NCBI GenBank assembly: GCA_947652115.1
Contig: OX393562.1
Location: forward strand, 9,844,868 to 9,908,867
Direction: 5' to 3'
Length of the DNA: 64,000 nt
Source: Blastomussa wellsi
Lineage: Eukaryota > Cnidaria > Anthozoa > Scleractinia > Plerogyridae
In this document: in pieces, positions 1-9,647 of the stretch
How the letters are laid out: each line of letters opens with the position of its first letter
Numbering within the stretch: the stretch's first letter is position 1
Notes under the pieces: model-generated
The model's input: only the letters and a program-made list of their open reading frames with translations
Database searches by the model: none
Told to the model about the DNA's origin: nothing
Made by a program: the position numbers and the translations under genes

Positions 1-155
1 ATAATGGGTACCGGCGAATTTACTGCTGGGGGGTAACCCTGCGATGGACTAGCATCCCATCCAGGAGGGAGTAGAAATACTCTCTGTCGCTTCATGCTAC
101 AGAAACCGGGATAAGCTCCGGCCTGATGGGCCACTAGGCCCGACTGCAGACTTAC
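1..155 (+). repeat. tRNA-derived SINE, 3' part (truncated by window start)
   Basis: This stretch is the same sequence as the SINE at 2736-3020, in the opposite orientation. Both contain the block 'ccctgcgatggactagcatc' and end near 'ccgactgcagacttac'. The 5' tRNA-like head lies before the window start, so only the body and 3' end are present. Confidence 0.8.
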
Positions 156-178
156 CAAACTTATCAGCAACTGTCTTA

Positions 179-629
179 TACCGTAATGATTCAATTTAGC
201 ATTCTCCTTCCAATAAGCGCCCCCTTCAAATGTGTTTTTGTTAATGAACGCCCCTATTCCAATAAGCACCCCCATTCTTAAGCGCCCCTATTTTTACAAG
301 CACTCCTATTCCTTTAATAGCTCACATATGGCTGACCCATGAACATTCACTGTGCTGTACATGTACATGTACACATAAGGCTGAACACACATGTACATGT
401 ACATTTGCTAAAATGAACAATTCTTTTAAAAGTAACTGAATTTTCAACAATTTGTTATGGTTACAGTTCCTGTTATTGTTAGTTGTTTTAATATTTATTA
501 AAGTTTTGTTTTGAACATTTGGTTGTTTCTCAAAAAGTTGAACAAGTGCCCTGTCTCGATATAAGCACCCTCCCTTCAGTGGCAAAAAGTACATAAGTGC
601 CCAGGGCACTAAATTGAATCATTACGGTA
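179..629. mobile_element. Non-autonomous TIR element (MITE), about 450 bp
   Basis: The ends are a perfect 20-bp inverted repeat: taccgtaatgattcaattta at 179-198 and its reverse complement at 610-629. The interior has short 'aagcgcccctatt'-type repeats and no transposase. No target duplication was certain; a TA dinucleotide is possible. Confidence 0.75.
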
Positions 630-798
630 ACTGGAAACCTTTGAACGAAATTAGCTTCAATTTCTTCTTTTATCCCAAAATTTATTATCCCAAATTATGT
701 GATCCTGGTTAGGTACCTGTAAACAGGTTGAAACCAAGCCAGTTCAATGATGCAAGTTTGTGTTTGTTCGAACCTTTTTGAGATAGAGATAAGTGTAC

Positions 799-950
799 CT
801 GAACTTCAAGAAACCCACTCATTTGAACTTGTTCCACACATGTTGGTCTAGCAGCTAGACGACAGCAAATCTGTCCCCACAGAGCTAATGGTGGCATGTT
901 TGAATCTTCCGTAGATATAGTGGTTGCTAGGGGACTTGCCCCAACCAAAC
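799..950 (-). CDS. Internal exon of a rhotekin/anillin-like gene (3' of the pair)
   Basis: A 152-bp internal exon on the minus strand, flanked by a polypyrimidine/AG acceptor (gene-strand 'tttatttttag') and a GT donor ('cag|gtacac'). It starts with two bases that complete a codon begun by the single base ending the exon at 6837-7045 (G+GT, Gly), then encodes exactly 50 codons including LALWGQICCRLAARP and SGFLEVQ. In anillin and rhotekin families the segment after the anillin-homology domain leads into a PH domain; the 'LwGqIcCRLAA...GFL.vQ' pattern fits that junction. The PH domain itself would lie left of the window. The gene assignment is by remembered family pattern; the phase match with the upstream exon is seen directly. 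Confidence 0.6.
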
Positions 951-1231
951 CTAAAAATAAAACAGAAAGAAACAGCTTGATGACTGTACAATGACAATGC
1001 AATTACCCACCAAGTCATTGATCTGTAAAGAATGCACAAAGAATGTCCCAGATGTTCCCTCTTGGCCATTAAAATGACTTTCCTTCTCCATTCATGAAAA
1101 ACTCCAAAATATTATCTTTGCAAGTGAAGTAGCAGTGATCATAAGATTACGATGCCATTAATTAAGTTATTTTTGAGCTATTTCTTAAAAAAAAATCTTA
1201 GTCGGCATACAGACGTATGTCGTTATTCAGT

Positions 1232-2671
1232 GGATGGATGGACGAGCGATGTATTTCACACCAATCAGAATTAGGATACTATCGGTAACCAATGAAATTG
1301 CCGCTTGTATGCATCGTTTGGCCTTATTGGGCGGTGTTGGCATGATGTCTCTATTTCCAGCACTCCGTGTTTATGTAGCTCTGGCGTATAACATTGTGTG
1401 TGGGTTTTAAGCGGAAAACTGTTTGGAAATTTTCATGGTGGTGAAGAAGGTACGAGGATGTGAAGTTTTACATGCTGCAAGCAGTCTGTTTTGGCAGCTT
1501 TGGGTTGATGGATTGTTTTTTGATCGCGGTTAGTTGTGAATGAGAGCCATGTTGAATTTTAAAATGTTTCTGACTTAAGTGAAGATAGCTTTAATTTTGG
1601 TTAAAATTGAAGTTGCGGATGTACGCAGCTTCCTATTTCTCAGAGAGGAGTTGTATGAAATCAGTAGAGCTGAGGGATCAGACATGATCAGAGACTTTGC
1701 TTCAGGACTTCATACGGCATTTAAGAATTTGAAGTTAAGGAGGCCACATGCTCAAGAATGCAGGGTACAGTAATTCCGGAGAAACAGCTTTCATCGCAGA
1801 TGTACCAGCTCTGGTAAATATTTCATTAGTCGTTCGTAATTGAGTATGCAAAATCTTTCAGCGGGATTTTCGGCACAAATTTCGTAACAACCAGAGAACA
1901 ATGTACCAGCTGTACTACGTTTTGAAAACCCTTTCGAAAGATATATTTTTTCCATTTGATCCATTTACTGTCTTTCAATAAACTACTTTGGTGCGTGTTT
2001 AATAAATCATAAAATACGAAGCTTTGTGTTGAAAATCAGCGATGCGGAAAAACAAAGTATCATGTTACAACATTTCGAAGAAAAACAAAAGTATCATATT
2101 ACAAATAAACAAAACTATCGTGTTACCGCTGTCAAGAAAAGGCTAAGAGTCATGTTTGGTGTTGCATTCTGCACTGTCCTTTGAGTCTCTTAGTTTTTCA
2201 TTTTCAGGTAGAAATAGCTTTGTAAATTAGAATTGGCATTTAGTCACAACAAGACTTTGCAGACTTTGTGGCAGCAAGCGTAACCGCAAAGTAATCAAAT
2301 TAGACTTTTAGACGTCATACCCGAGTTAGTGACGTACATCAATCCAATCAGGTTTGGGGTTGCATCAAGAAACCAGTCAAAATGTTTGATACAAATGGAA
2401 TGACATGCGCAGTAAAGTGATTGATTAAACTGATTACTGCAGTTTTTACAGATTTATTATTCATGGTCGACAGGAAAGTTTCGTTGTGAATGAATTCGCT
2501 AGTCAAACATATTTTGCGTTGCGCTCATTTACTTAAAAGGCCAAACACTAAATTGGTCATTGAGCGTTCGTTTTGGACGGGCTAGTTTTGCTGACCAAAA
2601 TAAAAATACCCAATACGTCCATATCAGAAACTGAAAAAAATAACTCTCGCACGCATTGCGTGCCTGTGCCT
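1232..2671 (+). repeat. Dispersed repeat, copy A (about 1.44 kb)
   Basis: This segment recurs in inverted orientation at about 52986-55221, with matching blocks along its length. The shared ends are 'gtggatggatggacgagcg' here versus 'cgctcgtccaccc' there, and the ctcgcac...gcctgtg block near 2645-2670 versus 52986-53012. It contains a 64-codon open frame (1579-1773) whose protein is conserved in the other copy (ADVRSFLFL, SDMIRDFASG), so an ancestral element or gene fragment was probably coding. The family was not recognised. Confidence 0.7.
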
Positions 2672-2735
2672 ATGTTTCTAGTCAGTGAATTCTCTACTTG
2701 CATAATCCCATAATACACTGCTTCTAGGTAAGTAG

Positions 2736-3020
2736 GTAAGTCTGCAGTCGGGCCTAGTGACCCATCAGGCCGGAGCTTATCCCGGTTTCTGTAGCATGAA
2801 GCGACAGAGAGTATTTCTACTCCCCCCTGGATGGGATGCTAGTCCATCGCAGGGTTACCCCCCAGCAGTAAATTCGCCGGTACCCATTTATACACCTGGG
2901 TGAAGAGAGGCACTGTGAGAGTAAAGTGTCTTGCCCAAGAACACAACGCAGTGGCCCGGCCAGGACTCGAACCCGGACCGTCCGATCCAGATATTCACTT
3001 AAACCCTGCTCTCTCACTTT
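2736..3020 (-). repeat. tRNA-derived SINE (nearly complete)
   Basis: Read on the minus strand, the head carries a pol III B-box-like 'ccgggttcgagtcc' (2963-2976), followed by 'cttgggcaagacactttac', a body motif common in invertebrate SINEs. The conserved body shared with positions 1-155 follows. It abuts a LINE 3' end at about 3020. Confidence 0.75.
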
Positions 3021-3732
3021 TAACGGAATCATCTCAACACCGAAATCCCTGAGGAAACGATTCCAAACAAATATAATCAACATTGAAAAAGAAGATACCA
3101 AGCCTTTCAAAAAATCATTCTTGGAGACGAAGAAACCCAGCAATTTAGTTTATAGAAACCTTGTAGCACTTAAGAGTGAGAAGCCGCTAACTTCTCAAGC
3201 GAAATGGTGTAACGATTGTAAACTAGAAAAAGATGAAATCGATTGGAAAAAAAATTTTCAACTGGCAAGAACGTACACAAAAAGTACCAAGATTATTATT
3301 TTCCAATTTAAACTTCTTCATCGACATCTTGCAACAAATTCCTTTCCATTTAAAATTTCAGCTAGAGATAATGATCGTTGCAGTTTCTGCGGAGGAGAAA
3401 CTGAAACTTTGCTTCACATTTTCTGGGATTGCACATTGACCTCTCTTTTTTGGAAAAGTATTTTTAATTGGCTACGTGCTTGCTCACTAATTCAGAATGA
3501 AAACCTTGACATGATCACTGCCTTGGGCCTTAGCCCTGATACCTCAGATGCTAAGCACCAAATTAATTTTTGCTGTTTGATGAGCAGATATCACATTTGG
3601 CTTAGCAAAATGAAAAACGAAATTCCCAACTTTCCACAATTTCTACGTTTTGTAAAGAAAACCTATGAAATTGAGAAAAATGGTCTCAACGACCCTCCTG
3701 AAAAATGGAAACCTCTCCTTGATCACCTTTAA
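3000..3732 (+). pseudogene. LINE (Tx1/L1-like) ORF2 C-terminal fragment with zf-RVT
   Basis: The open frame ends at a stop at 3730-3732 and encodes the C-terminal part of a non-LTR retrotransposon polyprotein. Visible features are 'FQFKLLHRHLATNSF' followed by a zinc-binding reverse-transcriptase-associated motif CSFCGGETETLLHIFWDC (C-x2-C, then H-x4-C) and an FW aromatic pair. This matches the zf-RVT domain downstream of RT in Tx1/L1-clade LINEs. Reverse transcriptase and endonuclease domains are missing, the usual result of 5' truncation. The frame reads through from the neighbouring SINE, so the protein really starts near 3020. The coding frame is intact to its natural stop, suggesting a relatively young insertion. 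Confidence 0.8.
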
Positions 3733-4113
3733 TTTAGGATATAGGACAACATAAACGACCTTCTAAATATGGTTAAGGTGCATGCCTTTTTGCTACTCAT
3801 TTTGCAAATCTAATCTATTAAAAAGTCGGAGACCTATTCAAGCTAGATCAAATAACTTAGTACGCTTAATGTTTTTTCTTTTCGCACTTCTTTATTTATT
3901 TCTTATTTCATGCTTGCTTTTTTTTTTTTTTTTTCAAAGACCAGTAATATATTGTTCTTTATTTGCTTTGTTGTCAGTTTCGCCTCTTTTTTTCCTTCTA
4001 TCTGTGAAAAAGTGAAATAGTATTGTAGAGTAAGTGATTTTGTAACTAGTGTTAACAGTAATGTATGTTCTTTGAAAGTAAAAATAAAATTAAATTTAAA
4101 TTAAAAAAAAAAC
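3733..4113 (+). repeat. LINE 3' UTR and poly(A)-like tail
   Basis: The region downstream of the LINE stop is T-rich and ends in 'aaaataaaattaaattt' followed by an A run at about 4101-4112. This fits a retrotransposon 3' end inserted by target-primed reverse transcription. Confidence 0.65.
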
Positions 4114-5100
4114 TCTGTCTTTAAACCGTTGTTTACAGCCAGATTAAAGGGAGAAGCGTCTTGATTCATTTTCTCAGGTCTCCTCCTGGCAAAAAATTTG
4201 TAGACCGCGACAGGATCTCTTTCATTTCCGTTCGTCGCGAACAGAAGCAAACCTTCCCTTGGCCATGTTTTCAAAGCACGCGGTTTTTGTGCAACGGCTG
4301 TCGGATGACGTTCCCTTCAGTGCGTTCATTCATCACTAGTAAAATTTCGTCGTTTGCGTTGCTGATTGGACAAACGATGTTTTTTCACAGTGAAATGTTG
4401 TCGTTCGTGCTCCTGATTGGCTACGTTTAGAATCAGTATGATTTTTATTAATTACGATTTCCATCAGTAAATCTCCGTATGTATGAAATAATAGACCTTC
4501 CCGAAACAGATCATGACAAATCACAATCACGACAGTTAAAAATCGATGAAGCGAAAAAAAATAGATCTGATGCAGGTCATACTAGAATGATTCGGAAATA
4601 AAAATGACTCACCTTGAAAACTGGGACCAATTTGCATTCGAAAGCTTTACAAAAGTTATTCCAAACAGATCGAACAACGGCACAAAAACACGCCTATGCG
4701 CAGCTGTTGCCAGAGAAGTGTAAATAGCCATATTCGTCAGCACTGTCACATGGAAACGAGCACGGTGACCCCCACTTTTTATTACGTTTTTATAATTTTC
4801 TTGACTTGTTACAAACATGTGCCAAGTTTTAACGGAAATCTATGACGGGTTCTTTTACCATGGAATCACCTTAATAAATAAATGAGTGTTGGCCGTGTCT
4901 TACTTTGTTTCACGTGACCATGCACTATTTTCGCATGAATGTTTCCAAAGGTTTACTTGGTAGCGATGGCATTCATGGAGTAGGTGAGTAAAAGTTTCTT
5001 TCGAAACAGAAACTTCCTTTAGACTTAAAAACAGATCTTTAACCAAAATCTGAAACATAAATAATTCTGAGACTATTTTTCTTGTAAAATGGAGTTGTCA
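4114..5100. other. No gene recognised
   Basis: Short open frames on both strands lack family motifs. Two similar stretches around 4345-4430, each with a 'gctgattgg/cctgattgg' CCAAT-like box, look like a degenerate duplication. Confidence 0.4.
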
Positions 5101-5110
5101 TTCTCATTAC

Positions 5111-5488
5111 ATGGTTTGTAAAAGCTTGCTGCCGATCTCATCAGCCTTTGAAAGTGAACTCTTTCGTTGGAAAAGTTATTGTGAGCAGCAGGCGTTAGAC
5201 AATGTCTTTGTAAGATGCCTTTTGTCAAAACATGCTGATAACTTGTTTTTCCCTAATGTCCGGGAGCTGCTCAAGATACTAGCTGTACTGCCAATAGGCA
5301 GCACGGAAGTGGAGCGATCATTCTCCTGTGAAAGAAGAGTACATACATGGCTTAGGAGCACAATGACTACCGAAAGGCTTTCAGGCTTAGCTGTGATTGC
5401 GATGCATTGCAAGTGTTCGCATCCATAGCAATCAGGTGTACGACAAGCACATGGCAATGCATCCAAGACGAATGATGTCACCTTCCCT
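5111..5488 (+). pseudogene. hAT transposase C-terminal dimerisation fragment
   Basis: The first frame (to 5428) contains 'FPNVRELLKILAVLPIGS' followed by TEVERSFSCERRVHTWLRST and TTERLSGLAVIAMHC. This is the C-terminal hAT dimerisation domain found in ZMYM1-like/hAT transposases. The protein continues in another frame from about 5412 (IHSNQVYDKHMAMHPRRMM) to a stop near 5488, so one frameshift separates the two parts. No DDE catalytic region or TIRs were found. It lies inside the candidate intron of the rhotekin/anillin-like gene, on the opposite strand. Confidence 0.8.
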
Positions 5489-5489
5489 C

Positions 5490-6830
5490 CTCAGTCAATA
5501 ATCAGGTTGTAAGTATGGTATTCTTAGTTTATTGAATTTGGAGGAAACATCTAACAAGACACACTAATAGTGAAGTTGTTTCGTCGTTCAAATTGAGTTC
5601 TACATCTTGCGGTTCCGGCCATGACTATGTGACTACAGTAACAGTAAATACACCAATGCTTCCTCTTTAAGGACCGACCATCAGGTATTTTAGGGGGTGG
5701 GTTAGATTCAGCTTTTTGGTCTTGCGCCACTTTTTTCCTGGAGTAGCATTTATGCTAGAGTTTTCGTAAGCCATGGCTTTGTGTGGTTTTTTTATTTTCC
5801 CCATTCAGGTTGACAGCTTGCATGATTTTTTGAGGGGGATTTTTGCACGCCTCCCCCTAGATTATCTAATGGTCTGTTCCTTGTCCACCCCCCTTTTAAA
5901 TCCTGTATCTGCCCCTGGGTCCCAGATAAAACATTTCCACAACAAACTGAAATGAATGAAACACTTTTTGTTGATTTACTTAGTTTGCATAACGTGTCTT
6001 GAGATAAGTTTTGTAGCTGTTTTAATTCAGAAGTAATTTTTTTGTTTGGTACTTCTTGAATAAGGCATGGCTGCATGGGGGTGATGAATATCAAATCAGA
6101 GTCAAAACAGCTTGGTCAGTGAGGGCCATAGAATTCCTCTATTCAATTGCATGCACAAATAGCCCACAGGAGATGGAAAAAGACACTTAGCACATCACCA
6201 TTCTGGTCTCCAAAATGTGTCTAGTGCAAAAATAGGTTTAATGATAATACATGTATGCGTAATTATTAATTAATGACATAATCAATTAATTAATTTATAA
6301 ATAATTAATTCTGGGTTCCTGAAATTGTGGCTCGCGCTCCCAACTTTTAATTTTGGGAGCCCAAAGGGCTCCCTTAAATTTCTCTTAGGTAGCAGCCTTG
6401 TACAGTGCACACAGGTTCCTACTAACCCCCACCCCCTCCGCAAGACTAATTAATTAATTGGTATTAATTAGCGCCATAGTTCTTTAGTGCCTTAGTTCCT
6501 TAGTGACTTAGTGGGTTAGAAGAGGACAGCCCACAACACATCATCCCAATAGTGCCCTCAGCACTAACTAGTGAGTATATGACACCACTTTCTCTCTTGA
6601 TCCAGCTCTCTTAATGCAACTCGACTGAAGTCGGATCTGGTAATGGTGTCAAAAACAGACTTACCGGTATTTTGAAACTTGAGGCACGATATATAATTGG
6701 CATGGCGCATTCTTGCCAAATATAAAATCGGAATAGAAAGAGACCAAGAAGAACAAGTTTCATCGTAGTACCACTTGAAATAACAAAATTAACAATGATC
6801 AAATTAGATTTTACTTTTACCCACAACACA
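5490..6830. other. No gene recognised; AT-rich intronic sequence
   Basis: The interval contains TTAAT-rich repeats at 6255-6310 and 6445-6470 and short 'cttagt' iterations at 6480-6520. No protein family is visible on either strand. Confidence 0.4.
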
Positions 6831-6836
6831 TCTTAC

Positions 6837-7045
6837 CAGTCTTGAGGTCATGTGATTTAATGCCTTCATGTAAATGATCCACTGTTAACTGTGTGTGTCC
6901 TGCAAGTACGAATTTGGGAAATTCATTCCCTGATGGAGTTCTTTTCAGGGGCCTCTTTAGACCAGAAGCTCTGTTTGCTGCAGTATCTGAAGAAACTGTG
7001 TAGTAAATCTCCATATCCAACTTGAAGTCATGACTCGCATTTTCA
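6837..7045 (-). CDS. Internal exon of a rhotekin/anillin-like gene (anillin-homology region)
   Basis: A 209-bp exon on the minus strand, with acceptor 'attcatttttag' and donor 'gactg|gtaagatg'. It starts with the last base of a codon and ends with the first base of one (phase 1), exactly matching the exon at 799-950. Visible segments are ENASHDFKLDMEIYYTVSSD, then a basic 'LKRPLKRTPSG', then FPKFVLAGHTQLTVDHL. Anillin/rhotekin homology domains share this order: an acidic 'DF.l.vEiY' strand, a basic linker and an 'F.L.G...lt...l' strand. Upstream exons should lie at higher coordinates but were not identified. Family assignment is from pattern memory. Confidence 0.6.
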
Positions 7046-8519
7046 CTAAAAATGAATGAGGTAAAAAAGATAATTATATGACCTACAACCTTATCATCAT
7101 GAAAGTTTTGGAACATTTACAACTTAATTGTAATAAATAAATGACTATGTATTTGGCAATTGTTGCCCTCTATCAATTAGAACAATAGAGTGCATGTGCT
7201 TTCAATTTGTTGATTAGAGACTTTCTTCTGATAGTTGCCAATGGATAATTGATGTTCTTAACCAGGGTTCAGGGGAAGCTCTGTTCATTATTTGCTTTGG
7301 GTTTTTGTTTCGCTGTCTGACTCACCCTATACGGTTTACCATTACTGAGATATGGGATCCCCTGCAAAAATGGCAATTTTTCACTAATTTACGCTGACTT
7401 TTGACCAGTACTGCAAAAAATGACTTCTGAAAATAAAATTCACTGGATCATATTCTATGATTATTAGACTCAAAGCACAATAAATTATTTAATCCGTCCA
7501 ATTTGATATCTTCTCCTCACTCTGTCTTTTGCAAGGTACACTTTTCACACAGGTGAAAACATCCTTATTTATATATCGGTGATGAAAGCCATTATTATAC
7601 TTCACAAAAAAGTCAAAACATGTTTGGGCACTTCAATATTTTATCCGGGCTGAGGCAATATAAACACAACGATTGTTGGCTATTTCATCAAAGTTTCAGA
7701 ACAGAAAATTGGTACAAAACATCTAAGTAAGCATCCTTGATAACCAAGTACAATATCGGCAGAAAAGGCACTTCGGGCATATTTTTGGAATATTTTTAGA
7801 GCCATATAGTGTATTATATGGCATTGCCATGACACAAATGTAAATATTTAACAAATAAAGAAGCCTAAGCCATGTATTACACCGTCATAAAACACGACAG
7901 GCATTTGAGAACACGCGGGAAATGTAGAAAACACGAGCCGCAGGCTGTCTGGATTATATAGATTTATTTATGCGCCGCGAGTAAAAACAACAAAACAAAC
8001 ACGATCGATAAACTGAAGCAATTTAATTTTGCTTCTTCTACTTTCCTCTCAAACTTAGAAGCTTCTTCGACAAACTCTGCAGCTTAACTCAGCTTGAACT
8101 CGGAATTTGTTCATAGAAAATGTTCGCCGCCATCCCTTGCCAATTTTCACTAGCGTAAAGCTGACGAAAAACATTAAAACAGGCTTTTTCTATGTTTTAC
8201 ACTCCGATAAAACATGGGTTTTTGACCAATCAGAGCACGCCCAGAGTCCTATCTATATTACAAAAAAACAATTATGGCAGCAGAAGATTTTATTGACAAG
8301 CTTTCTGTACGCTTTTTGGATAGGAAAAAGAATTGAAACAAGAAATAAAAGTTACATACATGTCCCTCAGATGCTATTCTGTGACAATTTTTTGCTACCT
8401 TTGACGAATTAGTCCCTTCTCTGACAATTCTGGGTAATCGCGACATTACAAATTGGTTGTGTAATAAATCGCGCCTTTCGCAGCAAAGGTGAAAAGGTTT
8501 GGAAGTTCATTGGTGTTTA
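7046..8519. other. No gene recognised
   Basis: The sequence is AT-rich with scattered short open frames and no domain signature. It may be the intron or upstream region of the minus-strand exons. Confidence 0.35.
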
Positions 8520-8529
8520 TATAATACAT

Positions 8530-8685
8530 GTACAGAGAATGTTACATGGCGGCTTGGAGATACAAAATTTCTCTTCTCGTGTTGAAACATTTCACTCGTC
8601 TGCTGCACTAACTCGTGAAATATCTAATTCCAACACTCAAATAGAAATTTCGTATCTCCACGTGGTCATGTAATATCCTCTATGT
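8530..8685. repeat. Foldback element (about 155 bp inverted repeat)
   Basis: The left arm (acatgg...ggagatacaaaatttct, about 8541-8570) is the imperfect inverse of the right arm (agaaatttcgtatctcc...catgt, about 8643-8671). An inner pair (cgtgttg / caacactc) continues the stem. It could be a palindromic MITE. Confidence 0.6.
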
Positions 8686-9117
8686 CTCTCATACCTCTTA
8701 AGTCGCATGTCATATATGACGTCGCTCTTTGAAAATTTTCACAAGCAACTACAAGTGGCATGGTTATTAATTATTTTACATTTTAGTGGGTTTCTTTATT
8801 TTTTCATTGGTAATGTTTACAGGTCTGATTGAAAGAAAAGAGGCAGTTAAGATTTTGTTTGATTTATTTTGATCTCTTGAGAAATAGCTTCAGCTCTCAG
8901 CACTCTGACCAGTCAGTACGTCACTGTCCTCTCGCTACTACGATCTTCACCCTTCTTCCCAGGGGCTTTTCGGCTGTCAAATCCAAGATGGCAGACGTGG
9001 CAAGGAAAACATGGCGTTAAATGCAGGAATGGCTCCAGGACACTTAGAATTTTTTAGACTTTGAATTTTTTCGTCTAATAAAGAGAAAAAAACAAAGTCA
9101 ATTATAAAAGCACAGCG

Positions 9118-9200
9118 GTGGAATCAATCCCGGGTCACCCAGAACACGAGCTATTCCTACTAACCACTACACTACCGAGGCCTGGCTGCCGAACACCGAA
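9118..9200 (-). other. Degenerate tRNA-like sequence (A and B box remnants)
   Basis: Read on the minus strand, 'cctcggtagtgtagtggtta' matches a D-arm/A-box of Asp/Glu/Gly-type tRNAs, and 'gacccgggattgattcc' resembles a T-arm/B-box with a changed core. The anticodon arm does not fold cleanly, so this is probably a tRNA-derived relic or SINE head, not a working tRNA. Confidence 0.45.
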
Positions 9201-9244
9201 AATTTTAAGATTTTATCGTGTTACCCTTACCATTCTTGAGAGCT

Positions 9245-9415
9245 AATCGCATAACCGCAGTGCTTAGTAGGCTAACCGGAATGCAAAAGTAGGCTAGCCG
9301 GATTGCTTAATAGGCTAACCGCAGTGCTCAGTAGGCTAACCGGATTGTTTAGTAGGCTAACCGTAGTGTTATAATAGGCTAACCAGGGTGATTTAGTAGT
9401 CTCATTTAGCTAACC
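9245..9415. repeat. Short tandem repeat, about 28-30 bp unit
   Basis: Five to six degenerate copies of a unit with 'aggctaaccg' and 'tgcttagt' follow one another just upstream of the gypsy element. They differ by a few substitutions each (cagtg, gaatg, gattg, tagtg). Confidence 0.75.
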
Positions 9416-9616
9416 AAACTCGTTCCCAGTGCATTCCGAGCCCGGAGCCATTCCTGCAATTAAGCGCTACTGCAAGGAAAGTTGTACATTTTCTATGGAA
9501 ATTGATAGAAATCTAATAAACGACTCACTGCAATTTTTTCTGCTATGCTTTTCTTTACGGCACCATCGTTTCTTTCTGGATTGTATAGCTTACCTCAGAA
9601 GGATTGCAAGATTTTT

Positions 9617-9634
9617 TGGCGACCATCGAGATAC
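9617..9634 (+). promoter_or_regulatory. Possible primer-binding site of the gypsy element
   Basis: 'tggcgaccatcgagatac' starts with the TGG typical of LTR-retrotransposon primer sites and lies 30 bp before the gag start. A left LTR matching the right one was not found, so the assignment is weak. Confidence 0.3.
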
Positions 9635-9647
9635 ACCAAGTCCTTGA

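Larger units (their letters stand above)
951..6836 (-). other. Candidate 5.9 kb intron filled with transposon relics
   Basis: This interval lies between two phase-compatible exons (donor next to 6837, acceptor next to 950). It holds a dispersed repeat (1232-2671), a SINE, a LINE 3' end and a hAT fragment, none of which interrupts the exons. 1080-1231 and 2672-2735 show nothing recognisable. Confidence 0.5.

Noticed and set aside
709..1002. 97-codon frame with a signal-peptide-like N-terminus
   Set aside because: The hydrophobic start lies in the intron upstream of a good acceptor site; only 799-950 is treated as coding.
4731..4745. ctgacga on the minus strand as a ribozyme core
   Set aside because: No GAAA or pairing strands follow.
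5773..6094. Small overlapping frames on both strands
   Set aside because: Chance frames in intronic DNA; no motif.
9118..9200. Functional tRNA gene
   Set aside because: The B box is altered and the anticodon arm does not pair with a proper U33 loop.
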